From contig JARWKL010000001.1 of NCBI GenBank assembly GCA_029961685.1, forward strand, positions 58,453,314 to 58,517,313: DNA of 64,000 bases. Reading direction: 5' to 3'. Within the stretch, counting starts at the first letter, position 1; each line of letters starts with the position of its first letter. Below are positions 1-11,365 of the stretch, piece by piece. The notes beneath the pieces were generated by a model. The model did not search any database. It worked only from the letters and a program-made list of their open reading frames with translations, and was not told the origin of the DNA. Source of the stretch: Aristolochia californica (lineage: Eukaryota > Streptophyta > Magnoliopsida > Piperales > Aristolochiaceae). A program made the translations under genes and the position numbers.

Positions 1-1901
1 AATTCAGGTAAGCGGAGGTCTCATATGTACGAATCGCCATCTGACTTTGGGAAATTGGGATCTCCTGCGTCTGAATTCTCTGGGTTTGCGTTTCTGTTCA
101 TGTTTTGGCTCACTTGTCAGTGATTTGGTTGTTTTGTTTTTCAGGTTGACAGTGTTAATAAACATGGTATTCTCTTGGAGGTCGTTCAGGTTCTCACGGA
201 TCTGAACCTTATAATTATCAAAGCTTACATATCTTCTGATGGAGAATGGTTCATGGATGGTGAGGATTTCGTAGTTCCTTGAATTTAAATGTTCCTTCAG
301 GATTTATCTTTGCTGGCTAAATCTTTTACTTCTTAAACTGATTGCTCCAGTGTTTAATGTAACCGGTCAAGATGGAAGGAAACTCAAAGATGAAGGAATT
401 TTGAACTACATAAAGAAGGTTACTGGTTAATTATTCATGACTTATTACCTCCCTGATTTACCTCTATTTACTTCAGCGAAAAAGATAATGTTCTCAAGAA
501 TTTCAACTTTTTGTTTGAAAAATTGAGTACCCATGGGGCCTCTGGTTTGTCTCCTCAACAGAGGCCTGCCACAAAATTTTCAAGTATTTCCCGTCTTTTG
601 CTTTTGTATAGTCTCATTGTTTCAATTCCAATCATGTTTTGTGATACTAACTAAAAACACAAAAAAGTTCCACCCTCTCTTTTTCACATGGATTTTTAAA
701 TTTTGCAGTCTATTGAAACAGAAGCTTGCTTTGTTCCCTCACTACAAAGCTCTGTTGGGGTAACACCTTCCAAAGAATACACTTCTATTGAGCTGACTGG
801 TGCTGACCGGCCTGGATTGCTCTCTGACGTCTGTGCTGTACTCACAGACCTAAGATGTAATGTGGTGAGTGCGGAGGTGTGGACACATAATGCTAGAGCT
901 GCAGCAGTAGTCCACGTCACAGATGAGAGGACAGGGTCCCCCATTGAAGATCGCACATGTCTATCCATGATTAAGGAACTCCTGTGTAATGTATTGAAGG
1001 GTTGCAACGATTTCAGGGCAGTTCATACTACAGTTTCTCAAGCAACCACTCACAGAGAGAGAAGATTACACCAAATAATGTTTGCTGATAGAGATTATGA
1101 AAGAGTTGGACCAGGAACACCTGATGATAAGAGTTCAAGACACCATGTAGCATTATTAGATTGTTTCGAGAAGGATTATACTGTGGTTACTATCAGATGC
1201 AAAGATCGGCCAAAGCTTCTCTTCGATACACTATGTACTCTCACTGACATGGAATATGTAGTGTTTCATGGGAGGGTGGACACTAGAGATACGGACGCTT
1301 ATCATGTGAGATCTCTTGCCGTCTAACATTTTTGTTGGTTAAGCATTACACTGATAGTTTTACTACATCTTATAGCATATTTGTTTACTCTTAGGAGTTC
1401 TATATCAGACACGTAGATGGATTCCCAGTTAGTTCAGAGGCTGAGAGACAAAGGGTTACACTGTGTCTTCAAGCTGCTACAGAAAGGAGAGCTACAGAGG
1501 TAAACCGCATTGTGTATGTGGCAGTTAATAACCAGTGCGACTCATCTTCTAAAAGCCAATGGTTGATCTTGCAGGGGCTGGAGCTAGAACTATACACGGA
1601 TGATCGAGTTGGTCTTCTCTCAGAAATTACCAGAATATTCCGTGAAAATGGTTTGAGCATTATGAGGGCAGAGATCTCAACTAAGGATGGGAAAGCAGTA
1701 GACAATTTTTATGTTTCAGATGTTTCTGGCAACCCAGTCGAAGCCAAGACAATTGAATCTATCCATGAGCAGATAGATCATTCTATTCTAAGAGTTAAAA
1801 GCCCCTTCTTCCCTTCTAAAGATACAGCAACCAGGTTTCTCTTTGGAAGCCTCTTTACACGGTCTCTGCAGAACTTCAGACTGATTAGATCCTACTCGTG
1901 A
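1..1901 (+). CDS. ACT domain-repeat (ACR) protein, 3' part of gene
   Basis: Partial gene; the 5' end lies left of the window. Exons read as 1-7 (tail), 145-259, 351-418, 709-1305, 1395-1499 and 1575-1901 (TGA), all with GT-AG borders and compatible phases. The translation holds the rest of one ACT domain ([20 protein letters not shown]) and three more, each opening with a DRPGLL-like turn ([30 protein letters not shown]). This repeated ACT layout and the C-terminal FLFGSLF...LIRSYS tail match the plant ACR4/ACR5 class. ACT domains bind small ligands, often amino acids; plant ACR proteins are viewed as amino-acid sensors or regulators without a catalytic domain. Assignment to the family is firm; the exact paralogue is inferred. 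It runs convergently into the SWI3A-like gene. Confidence 0.9.
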
Positions 1902-2297
1902 TGGCAAACATTTGAAGAAGAAAAATAATCCAAGAAACTGGCTATCAGTGACCCTTATCATACTGTAAAAATAGGATCATTTGGGTTGTTATAGTTGTCT
2001 GTGACTCCAGAAAGAGAAGATATAGAAGGGAAGAGACCATCCTTACAGTTATGACACACCAATGTACAGGGAACTTTGTTCCTGTAGAAATTGTACAGAG
2101 TTAATTTTTGTACATAAACGAGTTTTTTGTAAATGTGCATGTAAAGAATTTCTGAATAAAGTTTCCTTTTTTTTCTCTCCTGTACGAGACATCAAATAAG
2201 AAAGTTGGACATTGACGCGATGGATATAAAGTGAGGATTGGCATGTCAACTTGTTTCCTTTCCTTTGCCTTTTTAAAGAAGTGAGTGTTACAATTCA
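1902..2297. other. Convergent 3' spacer (ACR / SWI3A-like)
   Basis: No coding feature. It holds the 3' UTR of the ACR gene, with an AATAAA at 2155-2160 as a candidate polyadenylation signal. The opposite gene stops at 2298, so the two 3' UTRs may overlap. Confidence 0.6.
2155..2160 (+). promoter_or_regulatory. Candidate polyadenylation signal of ACR gene
   Basis: AATAAA about 255 bp after the ACR stop codon. Motif match only. Confidence 0.45.
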
Positions 2298-5200
2298 TTA
2301 CAACATGATACTACTGATGGCAAAAGGCTTAACAGAACTATGATCCTTCCACCTTGAAATGCCTGCTCGGAAGACCTTTCTCAGTACATCAATTCTCTCC
2401 GAAATAAGAGATTCCTTCATCTTCTTTATTTGTCCATATTCCATTTCCATGATCGACCCCAGCTCTTCAAAATACTTGACCTTATATCTTAGCTTTCTCA
2501 TCTGTCAAAAAGAGATGCATAACATCAATGTACATAGTGATTAAGGAAAAACGAAAATGATGTTGAGAACAAGGTTTACAAAAAAAAAAAAAAAAAAAAA
2601 CCTGTAGCTCAATTAAAGTAGCCATTAGTTGTTCAATTTCTCTATCTTCCTGGTCTGCCAGTAGCTTGGAATGAGCTGCTGCTACACCCAGAGCTGTAGC
2701 AACGGTGGCTCTAAGCTGTATTGTTGTAGGCCCAGATGTTTTCTCAGGACTGCGGCGGCCTACAGTTTCTGCAAGTGTAAGGATCACGAAATCAATGGAT
2801 GCACCAGACGGAAAAATGACAATAGGGGCTAGATTATGGACAGAAAAGGCTTCTCTTCAAAGATTAGCAAATTTCTGGCAAAGTCCAAAATTGGGGAAGA
2901 GAGCAAGTGGCGAGCTTTTGTATACTACAACAGGTATCCTCATGACATGTAGAATGGAAGAACTGGACCTGAAATAGATTATACTAATAGCTGATTTCTG
3001 AACCACTATATTTGCTCCTACATTAGCAAGAAGAGATTACAAGAACAACTTCCATTATGAAAGCTTCTCGTTTTCTGCTGATGAAAGTCGAATCCAGCCA
3101 TGACAAGTATTAAGGACATTCTTTGAATCTTCTTTAATGTATGATTCCTTTTTACCTTATACCGACATATCTTTGGTGGCATCCTTACCAATTTAAATAG
3201 ATAAAGTGACATCAACACGCATGCACCATACAGATTTGTGTGTGTGTGTGTGTGTGTGTGTGAGGCCCATGACAGGACTATGCATTGCAGCATAAAAAAC
3301 AAATTTTCATGATCTAATGGACATCTAATTGCAGCTCCAGCTGGTTTGAAATAGACCAAGCCAAGGTAGTTTAGTAAGAGATTGGGCTCGTGTCCCTATA
3401 AGAAGAGTAAAATACAAGATAACTTCAAATGGTAAAGAGCTTCACCTGAATCTTCAAGCTTCCCTCCCACAGGACCTTTGACCGAAAGAAATCTAACACA
3501 ATTAAGAAGAGAATATTATTCACACAGTGGATGAGGTCTTCAAATTACCATCGTGTTAGAGGTCAAAGGCTTACTCCTGTGGTTCATTATTATCATCCAA
3601 ACAAAATATCCTCTTTGCATATGGTATCTCAGTGCACAATGAGGTAACAGCAGCCTTGGCTGCAGCTGCTGCAACTTGTGGGCCCATTGCTGTAGACAAG
3701 AGAGTAACCTAATACAGATGTAATTTATTAGATTTTTTTTATTTTTTTTTATGATTGTGAACATTAAAGCAAACTACTTTCACCTGTTTAATTAATGAAC
3801 CACCATCATCTGCAAACGAAGTAAAACGTCTTCTCTTTGGAGGTGGACTGCTGGTTGTTTCCTCTTCTGCATGCTCAGTAAATTCCTTATCTTGTTCCTC
3901 AGTTTTTAGGGCCTCAGTTCCAGAAGCTTCAGTTGGTTTAACATTATTCACGATGTTACTTGTACTCCTAGTATCAGCCTTTTCACCAGGTAGACCCAAA
4001 ATATGTTCACCGAATGGGAGTTGTATGATGTGTAATATGCAGTCAAGTTTACTCTTTGTTAGAACATGTTGTGCAACAAGGCTCCAATCATCCCCATACT
4101 TCATAAGAGCTTCTAAAAGAAGAGCATTTTCTTCATCAGTCCATCTTGGAGATATGTGAATGGTGTTGGGTTCTTTCTGCTTGTAATCTTGAGCTGAATT
4201 GTCTTTCCTAAAATTCTGATTTTGAAAGCATTTTAAGCAAATCACAGAGTAATCCTGTCGAAAGGAAAACAAAAGAAGATTAAAGAGGAACACTTGCACA
4301 GACCCACATGCCCCCAGCAATCAAATCACACATGCATAACAAGTATTCTTTAAAGCCATCCAAATTCTTCTACACTTGCTGTCATGGATCCTTCATCCCT
4401 TGAGAACATTTATAAAAATTTAATATTGTTTTTTTCTCAACTGGTAATAAATTCTATGAGAGAACATAACTATTCTTACTTTAAAACAACTAAGGTATAA
4501 ATTTCTAAGTCAGTCCACGGATCATTTCAAAAGTTTCTCTAATAAAGTTGCAAAAAACTTTTAGAAGGAACAAGAAGTAGATATATTAACGAAACCTTAG
4601 GATTTTAATTTTGACAATTATGAAAATAATGTTAATTATTTCAAAATCTAGCCAACTAAAAATTCATTTGAAAAAAAATAAAAAATTAGCTTTAACAAAT
4701 CATTTTTAGTGCAGAATTTACACCTTTGCAGGGTTACAGCCTCTATTTTTGGGTAGCAGTATTAATAGCTACTTCTGGATTTCATTGAAACTTGGTACAC
4801 TCCTTTTGGGGGAAAAATCATTGAACCAAAAAATAATGCAGTACCCTTCCAAGGGAAAGATAACTGTGATTAAAAAAAAAAAAAAAGATAGGCAGAACTT
4901 ATTAATAAAACATACTAGTTTTATAGACAGTAATCCTAATAAATCACTGTCTATTGCTAAACATTTGTACCTGGATTGAAATTTTTTTTTTTTTTTAAAG
5001 TTGTACCCGGATAAACCTCCACTTGCAATAATATTGACCAGCTTTTGTATTTACAAAGTTTTGGGACCTAAACATGTTCCTTTTCTTTGCTAGTAATCTA
5101 ATTAAGTTGAAATTGGACTTGCGAAGAATGGCTTAAATATAAACTTTCAGTAAGTGGACAAGGAATAGCTGAAACAAAAAAAGGAATACAGCATAGTTAG

Positions 5201-8200
5201 CCACCTAATTTTTTTTGTGATTTATAGGTCAAAAGAAACTTCATAGCTTTAATTAGCCCTCCTAGCACCATTTTAGGATGCAAATAAAAATATACCTTCT
5301 TGCATCCAGCTGTAACGAGTTGAATGTTACAATAGAATGTCAACAACCACAAGAACAATACATGATTAGGTTGTTTAGTGGAAATAATCCCACATGATTA
5401 AAGTTTGAAATCTTGTGGTTATTAGTTAGAAAAAAGTCTTCTAATTTCAACTAGTCTTTTTAGGTCAGGCCTGTACCCAACTTGAATATGGTATCAAAGC
5501 AAGACATCTGTTTTATAGGGCTTAATTTGTGGCCCATCTATATTGTCTACATTTCAGGTCTGCCATCTATTTGTTTAGGCCTAGAAGTGAGGGAGAATGT
5601 TAGTGGGAGTTCTCACACATAGGTTAAAGTTTGGAAAAGTTTTATGGTTATCTGCCGGAAAAAGCATCCTAACTGTGGCTTGGGGTTCTACCTAACTAAG
5701 AAAAGTGATGAAAGACATACTAACAAGATTAGAGATAAGTTATAAAGGCAACTGCAAATACTCTAGTAATACAATGAACACTTCCAGCGAATTGACACAA
5801 AGACAAAACTAACAATTAATGTAAGTAGTCCATCAAATGGCTCAGAGAGAATTTAGGGGAAACCCTGTCTACAAGAGGGATCCAAACTCACAAGCAGGAA
5901 GGCACTGCTCAAAAGAACAACAAAGATTTGAAATGAATGGTCTAATAAATGAGAATATGTTGATTGAGGATAAAGAAGTGAGATATGTAGCTTCAGAACG
6001 TAGCTATCTACGACATAAATCTAACCTAGTCTGATAAATGAGAATATGTTGATTGAGGATAAAGAAGTGAGATATGTAGCTTCATAAGGTAGCTATCTAC
6101 AACATAAATCTAACCTACTTCATCTAGAAAGAGGCTACAACCAGTGGTTTACAGAAGATATGACAAGAACAATTCAAGCTCGCTTTATCTCTAATTTATC
6201 AGAGGGTTATTACGTAAAAGTCACTTAATTTACTTTGCTAGCAATCTGCGGCATCACCAAAATTACATCAACAGGTAGCTCATCTTTCTTGCCATGTACT
6301 GCCCTTCATAGAAGCCCTATATGCTATAACAAATGCACCTTTCAGCGACAAGTTCCCTTAAGTAGGTTAAGCAGTGATGTAGAGGACATGACTTGATGTT
6401 TAATTAACTACCTCAACAAGAAGATCCATACCAATAGGCCAACTTAAGTAAAAACAGTTGTAAACACTGTAGTCAACAAATGAAGCTTGGTTTCAGCAGT
6501 GATACCCAGTGGAACTTGAAGCATACAACCAAAGCCTGAAATTCCCGTAGTATTTGGGTAGGTTCAATAAAGGTATCAAAAGATGGATCTATCACTCTAC
6601 ACACTCAATTTCAGTAGAAGTTAAGTAGCACAAACTTGCTGTTAAAGGAGAGGCTCAGTAATGATGAAGAACAAATGATTGACGAACTAGTAGCACATCT
6701 GTCTTTCTGCTTTTAACTTGGTTAACTGATATTTCTTTTTCTTTTTTTTTTTTAATAAGAGAAGACATGTTTATAGAAAGTATCTTAAGAGAATTACCTC
6801 TTTTCATAGCTCTCAAGAGCCACCCACTGATGAGAAGCCTAAGTGGTTTCAAGGCAGGTATAACAAGCTCAGAATATTAAAAGATAAATGTACCTTTATT
6901 AGTACAAGTTGGTTCATTTTTTCTCCCTCTTCTTCGGGAAATTTGATTACACCCATGAATCTTGAATTCCAGAGCTAACATCAATGATCCAACTACTTGC
7001 CAATTAAATCAAAACACTCTTATTTGTTGAACATCAATTAATTTAATAGATGACTAAAAAGTAGGCCTAAGGGGTTTCAGCGGTGATACCCAGTGGAACT
7101 TGAAGAACACAACCAAAGCCTGAAATTCCCCTAGTATATGGGTAGGTTCAATAACAGTATCAAAAGATGGATCCGTCACTCTACAAACTCAATTGCCGCA
7201 GAGGTTACAAGCACAGACTTGCCATTAAAGGAGATGCACAGTAATGATGAAGTTGACATGATTGACGGACTAGGATAGTCAGACAATAAATAAGTATGAT
7301 GGTGATCTTTTTACTGTATCTCTAATTTGAGGTTTGACTACAACTGTCTTTCTGCAATTAACTTGGTTAACTGCTATTACGAGAAGCCATGTTCATAGAA
7401 AGTATCTTAAGCGACTTGCCCCCTTTCCTAGCACTCAAGTGAGAAGCCTAAGGATTTTGAAGGCAGGTATGTCAAGCTCAGAATATTAAAAGATAAATGT
7501 ACCTTTTTTAACTCAAGTTGGTCCATTTCTTCTCCCTCTTCTTCGGGAAATTTGATTACACCTCATGACTCATGAACCCCAAAGCTAACATCAACAATCC
7601 GACTACTTGACAATTCAACCAAACACTCTTATTTGATTGTTGGCCATCAATCAATCCAATAGACGACTAAAAAATAGGCACCTATACATTATCTCTGTGC
7701 CGATCCTTCCTTCCTCAAAAATTTAATCCACAACAACAAATTCTCATCAGAAAAATTACGAATTTCAATCGGTTCCCGTTGCAGTACCATAGATAAGTAC
7801 CAAATGTCGACCTTCCAGAAAATGATATACAAGTGATCTAAGACAAACTAAACCACTGATCCTATGTATTGATAACGGCAATCTTTTTAAGACACACATC
7901 AGAGGCTCTTTGAAGATCTGTCCCCAGCATATAGCCAAAACAGTTCATAGAACATGTAGCACTTCAGACAAAACCACATGCATTTATGCTACAAGTAATC
8001 ATCAACAAAAACCCCACAAAAATAAAGCAATACCATTTATCAATCGTAATATCAAGACTACTGTGACATTCATACGAGTGCAATAGCGAATCAAACAAAA
8101 CCAACTAAAAATCTTTTATCACCCACGCCTCCTGTATCGTATGTCAAAGCATGACCTGACTCTTGTTTGTCTGCCAAGAGTGCTTGGAATGCATATTATC

Positions 8201-8869
8201 AAGCTCCTTACCCATTCCACAACACGCCTTGAACTCAATAAATTTCAAAATAATTCATCTTAACATGCAACTGGCCAAAACCCTTCGAAGATAAAGGTTA
8301 TACCTTTGACGATTCATAATAGTTTATCGACCACCTCTCACCGCAGTTATCACAGAAGATTTCGTCAAACGCATCCGCGTAACTGGTCAGAGGCGGCAAC
8401 ATGAACCTAGCAGCCGAGCTTTCATCATTGCTGCCTTCGGAAGCGCTTGTCATCGCCCCCACTATTTTCGTCGAACCTGGATACGCGACCACCCGAATCC
8501 CATTCGGAGGCCCTTCATCGACCTTAACGATATGCTCTTGGTTCTCGCTCTCATCTGTGGGATCATCATTGGACGACGGCAAAGGGGGTGCACTGAAATT
8601 GATGAGGCCCCAGCGGTCGAGAAATTGAAAGATTTTGTGGAGACTTGAGATATCACCGATGAGAGACTTGCGGACTTCGGTGAATGTGAGTCGGCGAGAA
8701 GGGTCCTCCCGGTATTTGTTGACGATGAAGTCCCGGTACTGTTTGTAAACTCTCGGATTTTTTGAAAGGGAGGAGTTGTTAAAGAACTCACTGTGGTGGA
8801 GCTTCTCATTGTCGTGGATTTCGTCCCATGAGAACCAACCTGAAGACGGAGTTAGGGAACAGGTACACC

Positions 8870-8917
<48 letters not shown>

Positions 8918-8993
8918 CACTCGAGTAACTGGGGATTGTGAAGAGATCAAGCTCGCAGTCGTTCACAGCGGTCGAACCCTCGGCGCTCTGCAT
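2298..8993 (-). CDS. SWI3A: SWI/SNF complex subunit SWI3A-like
   Basis: Core subunit of plant SWI/SNF chromatin remodellers, acting in the nucleus. Exons in reading order: 8993-8921, 8839-8304, 4254-3784, 3708-3575, 3492-3446, 2768-2602 and 2501-2298, giving 1632 nt and a 543-aa protein with continuous frame. Visible in order: an N-terminal SWIRM domain (from SSWFSWDEIH to WGLINFSAP), a ZZ-type zinc finger beginning CDNCGERW and completed in exon 3 by VICLKCF, a SANT domain (PRWTDEENALLLEALMKYGD, then LPFGEHILG), a basic PPPKRRR stretch, and a C-terminal coiled coil (LADQEDREIEQLMATLIE). The GGSLIKQ junction and the coiled-coil sequence resemble Arabidopsis SWI3A (512 aa) more than SWI3B/C/D as I remember them. 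The third-exon acceptor (3709-3710) was chosen because it gives the expected QVTLLSTAMGP join. A 4.05-kb intron follows exon 2. Confidence 0.93.
2580..2600 (-). repeat. Poly(T) tract directly after a 5' splice site
   Basis: About 21 A on the plus strand. Read with the gene it is a T tract following the GT of the donor at 2601-2600, inside the 100-nt last intron of the SWI3A-like gene. Confidence 0.85.
3236..3262. repeat. (GT)n microsatellite
   Basis: Uninterrupted GT repeat of about 13 units in the SWI3A-like intron between 2769 and 3445. This 677-bp intron shows nothing else. Confidence 0.95.
5372..5715 (+). mobile_element. Possible TRIM (miniature LTR retrotransposon)
   Basis: A TG-started stretch at 5372 is followed at 5489-5500 by a tRNA-Met type primer site (TGGTATCAAAGC). 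About 100 bp later comes a purine-rich tract (AAGTGAGGGAGAA) right before a second TG start at 5598. The two TG-started stretches align loosely (TTAGTGG..., TTAAAGTTTG...). This is the expected layout of a TRIM with two short LTRs of about 117 bp and no coding region. No target-site duplication was found and the right edge is approximate. Confidence 0.5.
5942..6118. repeat. 89-bp tandem duplication
   Basis: Two adjacent copies (5942-6030, 6031-6118) differing at only a few positions; each holds the stretch GAGAATATGTTGATTGAGG. Intronic, non-coding. Confidence 0.93.
6489..7680. repeat. ~590-bp direct tandem duplication in intron
   Basis: Copy 1 (6489-7069) and copy 2 (7073-7680) match from the common start GGTTTCAGC through TACCCAGTGGAACTTGAAG and TCAGAATATTAAAAGATAAA to a shared GACTAAAAA end. 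They have several small indels, including an insertion of about 30 bp with a T-rich run in copy 1 near 6740. By eye the copies are roughly 80-85% alike. Confidence 0.92.
8840..8920 (-). repeat. 81-nt in-frame intron carrying (GA/CT)n microsatellite
   Basis: Between exons 1 and 2 of the SWI3A-like gene. The donor CGA|GTGAGT and acceptor TCTTCAG|GTTGG are near-consensus. Removal joins codons to give IPSYSSWFSWDEIH, matching the Arabidopsis spacing. About 40 nt of CT repeat fill it. It is 27 codons long with no stop, so retention would only add an SL-rich insert of 27 residues. Confidence 0.85.
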
Positions 8994-9445
8994 CTGTCTT
9001 TTTCTTTGAAGGAGAACGAGAATGTCTGCGGTAAGCGGGTGTCTTTTCTCTGTAGAACGAAATCGTTAAAAATACCAAATTAAAAATCACGATAAATTTA
9101 TAAAAACCTTTAAATAACATAAAGTATAAAAATCATGTAAAAATATCGATTAAATTTATAATTAAATTTAATAAATTGCACCAAGACTGATTTTAAGAAC
9201 ATACGTACGTCAACTAAGCATCAGCTGTTATAAATTATGGTAATCCACCTGGACGGCGATTCGACGACTCTTCAACCGTTAATTTAGCCTTCCTATATGA
9301 TTTCGACTAGAAATTAATGGAAAGCGATTAGGAATTTCTCGCAAGAGATCACCTTTACAGTAAGAAAATCCAGTCTCCAACAGCTGGAATCTTGAGCAGA
9401 CAGAAGACATCACTCCCTCAATTTGAAAATGTAGGACCCTACAAA
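8994..9445. promoter_or_regulatory. Shared divergent promoter region (SWI3A-like / TPD1-like)
   Basis: 452 bp between the two start codons, genes head to head. AT-rich, especially 9060-9180. It must hold both promoters and 5' UTRs, but I see no certain TATA box for either. Confidence 0.55.
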
Positions 9446-10173
9446 ATGAATACCATTTTCAAACGGATTCACAGATATCCTACGATGCCCACCTTGTTCA
9501 AGCTCCTGTATGTTGCTCTCCTTCTGGGTCTCTTCGGACAAGGTTTGTTAACTTCCCGTCTCCTTCTCTTGCTCTTACTTGTCATTGCACAGCAGTCTGG
9601 ATATGCTCCCTGTTTTTGCTTCTGGGTACTGTTTGAAATGGTGACTGAAGGGCCAAGCGCCCTCTCTGATCGAAATGACAGTATCGAATCAATCGCCTCA
9701 GAGCCTTCCTGCCTTAGAGTCCACTGGAATCCACTACATTTGTGCCCACATAGTGTTTGTTTAATTCTCTACGAGTAAAAAATTTGAATCATTTGTTACT
9801 AAATACTGTTTTTGAGGAGGAGAACTGTATTAACGGTGATTCGGGATGTTTGACAGGTTTGGCTGCCCCTTGCACTCTTTCTGACATTCGCGTCCAGCAA
9901 TCAAAGACGGGGAAAGTTATCGAGGGACAGCCGGAGTACGAGGTGGTGATTTCAAACACTTGTAGCTGCCGTCAGTCGAATGTGAAGCTGCAATGTGTGG
10001 GAGGACTGAGCACCGTCGAGCCGTTGGACCCTGCAGTTCTCAAAGACTTGGGCGGCGGGAAATGCCTCATAAAAAATGGCCGGCCCATCACCCAGACGTT
10101 CCCCGTCAAGTTCACTTATGCGTGGTTGACGCCCTCTGATTTACCTCCGGCTGAGTCTCAGATTGTCTGTTAG
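9446..10173 (+). CDS. TPD1-like secreted cysteine-rich peptide
   Basis: Exons 9446-9542 and 9857-10173 (TAG) join in phase 1 to give 137 aa. TAPETUM DETERMINANT 1-like proteins are secreted ligands; TPD1 itself acts through the EMS1/EXS receptor kinase in anther cell fate, while homologues have broader roles. Seen here: an N-terminal hydrophobic segment (LLYVALLLGLFGQG) serving as signal peptide, then the mature domain opening APCTLSDIRVQQSKTG. Six cysteines follow the family spacing (PC, NTCSC, LQC, GKCL and the C-terminal IVC). The ending AWLTPSDLPP...SQIVC is typical. A second in-frame ATG at 9485 would also leave a good signal peptide. The exact TPD1-clade position is unknown. Confidence 0.92.
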
Positions 10174-10240
10174 AACGGAGGAGGAAGCTTGTTTGTTCAG
10201 TCATGTTTTGCTGCTGTTGCTGAAGGTTTGAATTGCTAAT

Positions 10241-10246
10241 AATAAA
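10241..10246 (+). promoter_or_regulatory. Candidate polyadenylation signal of TPD1-like gene
   Basis: AATAAA about 70 bp after the stop codon. Motif match only. Confidence 0.5.
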
Positions 10247-11365
10247 GAGTGTTACTGATTGAATGGTAGCAATTCAGGCGCATTTGGAAATTGCATTTTC
10301 AAACTGGTTTAAATTGAACGACTAAAATTGAATATCTAGGATTCAGAGTTCCGAGCCAGCAGGATAGCAGCAATACTTGTCTCTTCAACAGTGGCAATAC
10401 TTGTTTGAAAGTCTTGCAATCAAGTGCTCTCCTCCATAAAATTTTCTTCTCGAAAGAGAAACTGTCTGAGACGATTTGGTGGGTTGGTCTAGTTTTAGAT
10501 GCTTGATTAGGTTACGACGAGAGAAGACCGAAGTTAAGGGCATATTGTCATAACATTGATGTTATACAAATCAAGAAACCAAAATCAAAGAATCATAGTA
10601 TTGGCAAAAGAAAATCGATACAAATGACCAATCAAAATAGTTTTGGACTGCATTCAGATAGGCAAATGAGTATCGAAGTATCAGGTAGCTTGCTTCTCTG
10701 GAATCTTGCCATTGAATATCAACTAATCAATTTACAAAAGCAGCAGAGACTGAGCATGAAGCACTAGAGTGAAGTGAACCTTGAAAATATAGCTTTAGTA
10801 CTAAAAGGAACTGCAACAATCTTAACTCAAGACTTGTTGTGCTAACAGTTCAAGATTGAGACATTACTTACTACCGATTTTATGTTGACATTCAGATACA
10901 AATTTGTTTTCTTCTCCTCGTAAAGATGTCAAAAAGTGAGTATCTCAAGCTTATTAAGCTCATCCATAATATGCAGGTGTTGTCTGCCATGAAGTCCAAT
11001 GAACAAAGAGCAAGATCCCTTGCTTGGAACCTGCCACTCCCACAGCCCATAATAGCATCGACCTTAGCCAGCTAAAATACCTCAGATTGGACCGAAGAAT
11101 AGAATTTTGGTCTACTCACAACTCATTAACAATTTCAAATTCCACCGACTTGCGAATAAGCATTGTACATATAACTCCAATTTCCTTTAATCTCGCAATT
11201 ATACAAGCAACTTCAACTCCCACCATCTTGCAACAATTGTCATACAAGCAACTTCAATTTCAACCATTGTGCAAGTGATTATACCAACACCTCTCTGTAA
11301 CAAATGTAGGAGTATCATTGTCACTGCATCTGCGCTTTCAACAAATAGTAAATGCTTCACCCCCA
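10247..11365. other. Convergent spacer (TPD1-like / BRIP-like)
   Basis: About 1.1 kb without recognisable gene. It contains the 3' UTRs of the two converging genes. Small ORFs here look random. Confidence 0.5.

Larger units (their letters stand above)
4255..8303 (-). other. Large intron of SWI3A-like gene
   Basis: Intron of 4.05 kb interrupting the ZZ zinc finger. It is AT-rich without coding sequence of its own. Contents seen: a TRIM-like element (5372 to about 5715), an 89-bp tandem duplication (5942-6118) and a tandem duplication of about 590 bp (6489-7680). The remainder (4255-5371 and 7681-8303) shows nothing I can assign. Confidence 0.8.

Noticed and set aside
696..1007. Minus-strand 103-aa ORF
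   Set aside because: Antisense shadow of the ACR exon 709-1305.
3690..3700. Acceptor TCTACAG as start of SWI3A exon 4
   Set aside because: It breaks the frame; the upstream AG at 3709-3710 gives a continuous frame and the expected QVTLLSTAMGP.
8462..8809. 115-aa minus-strand ORF overlapping SWI3A exon 2
   Set aside because: Different frame of the SWIRM-encoding exon; no motif of its own.
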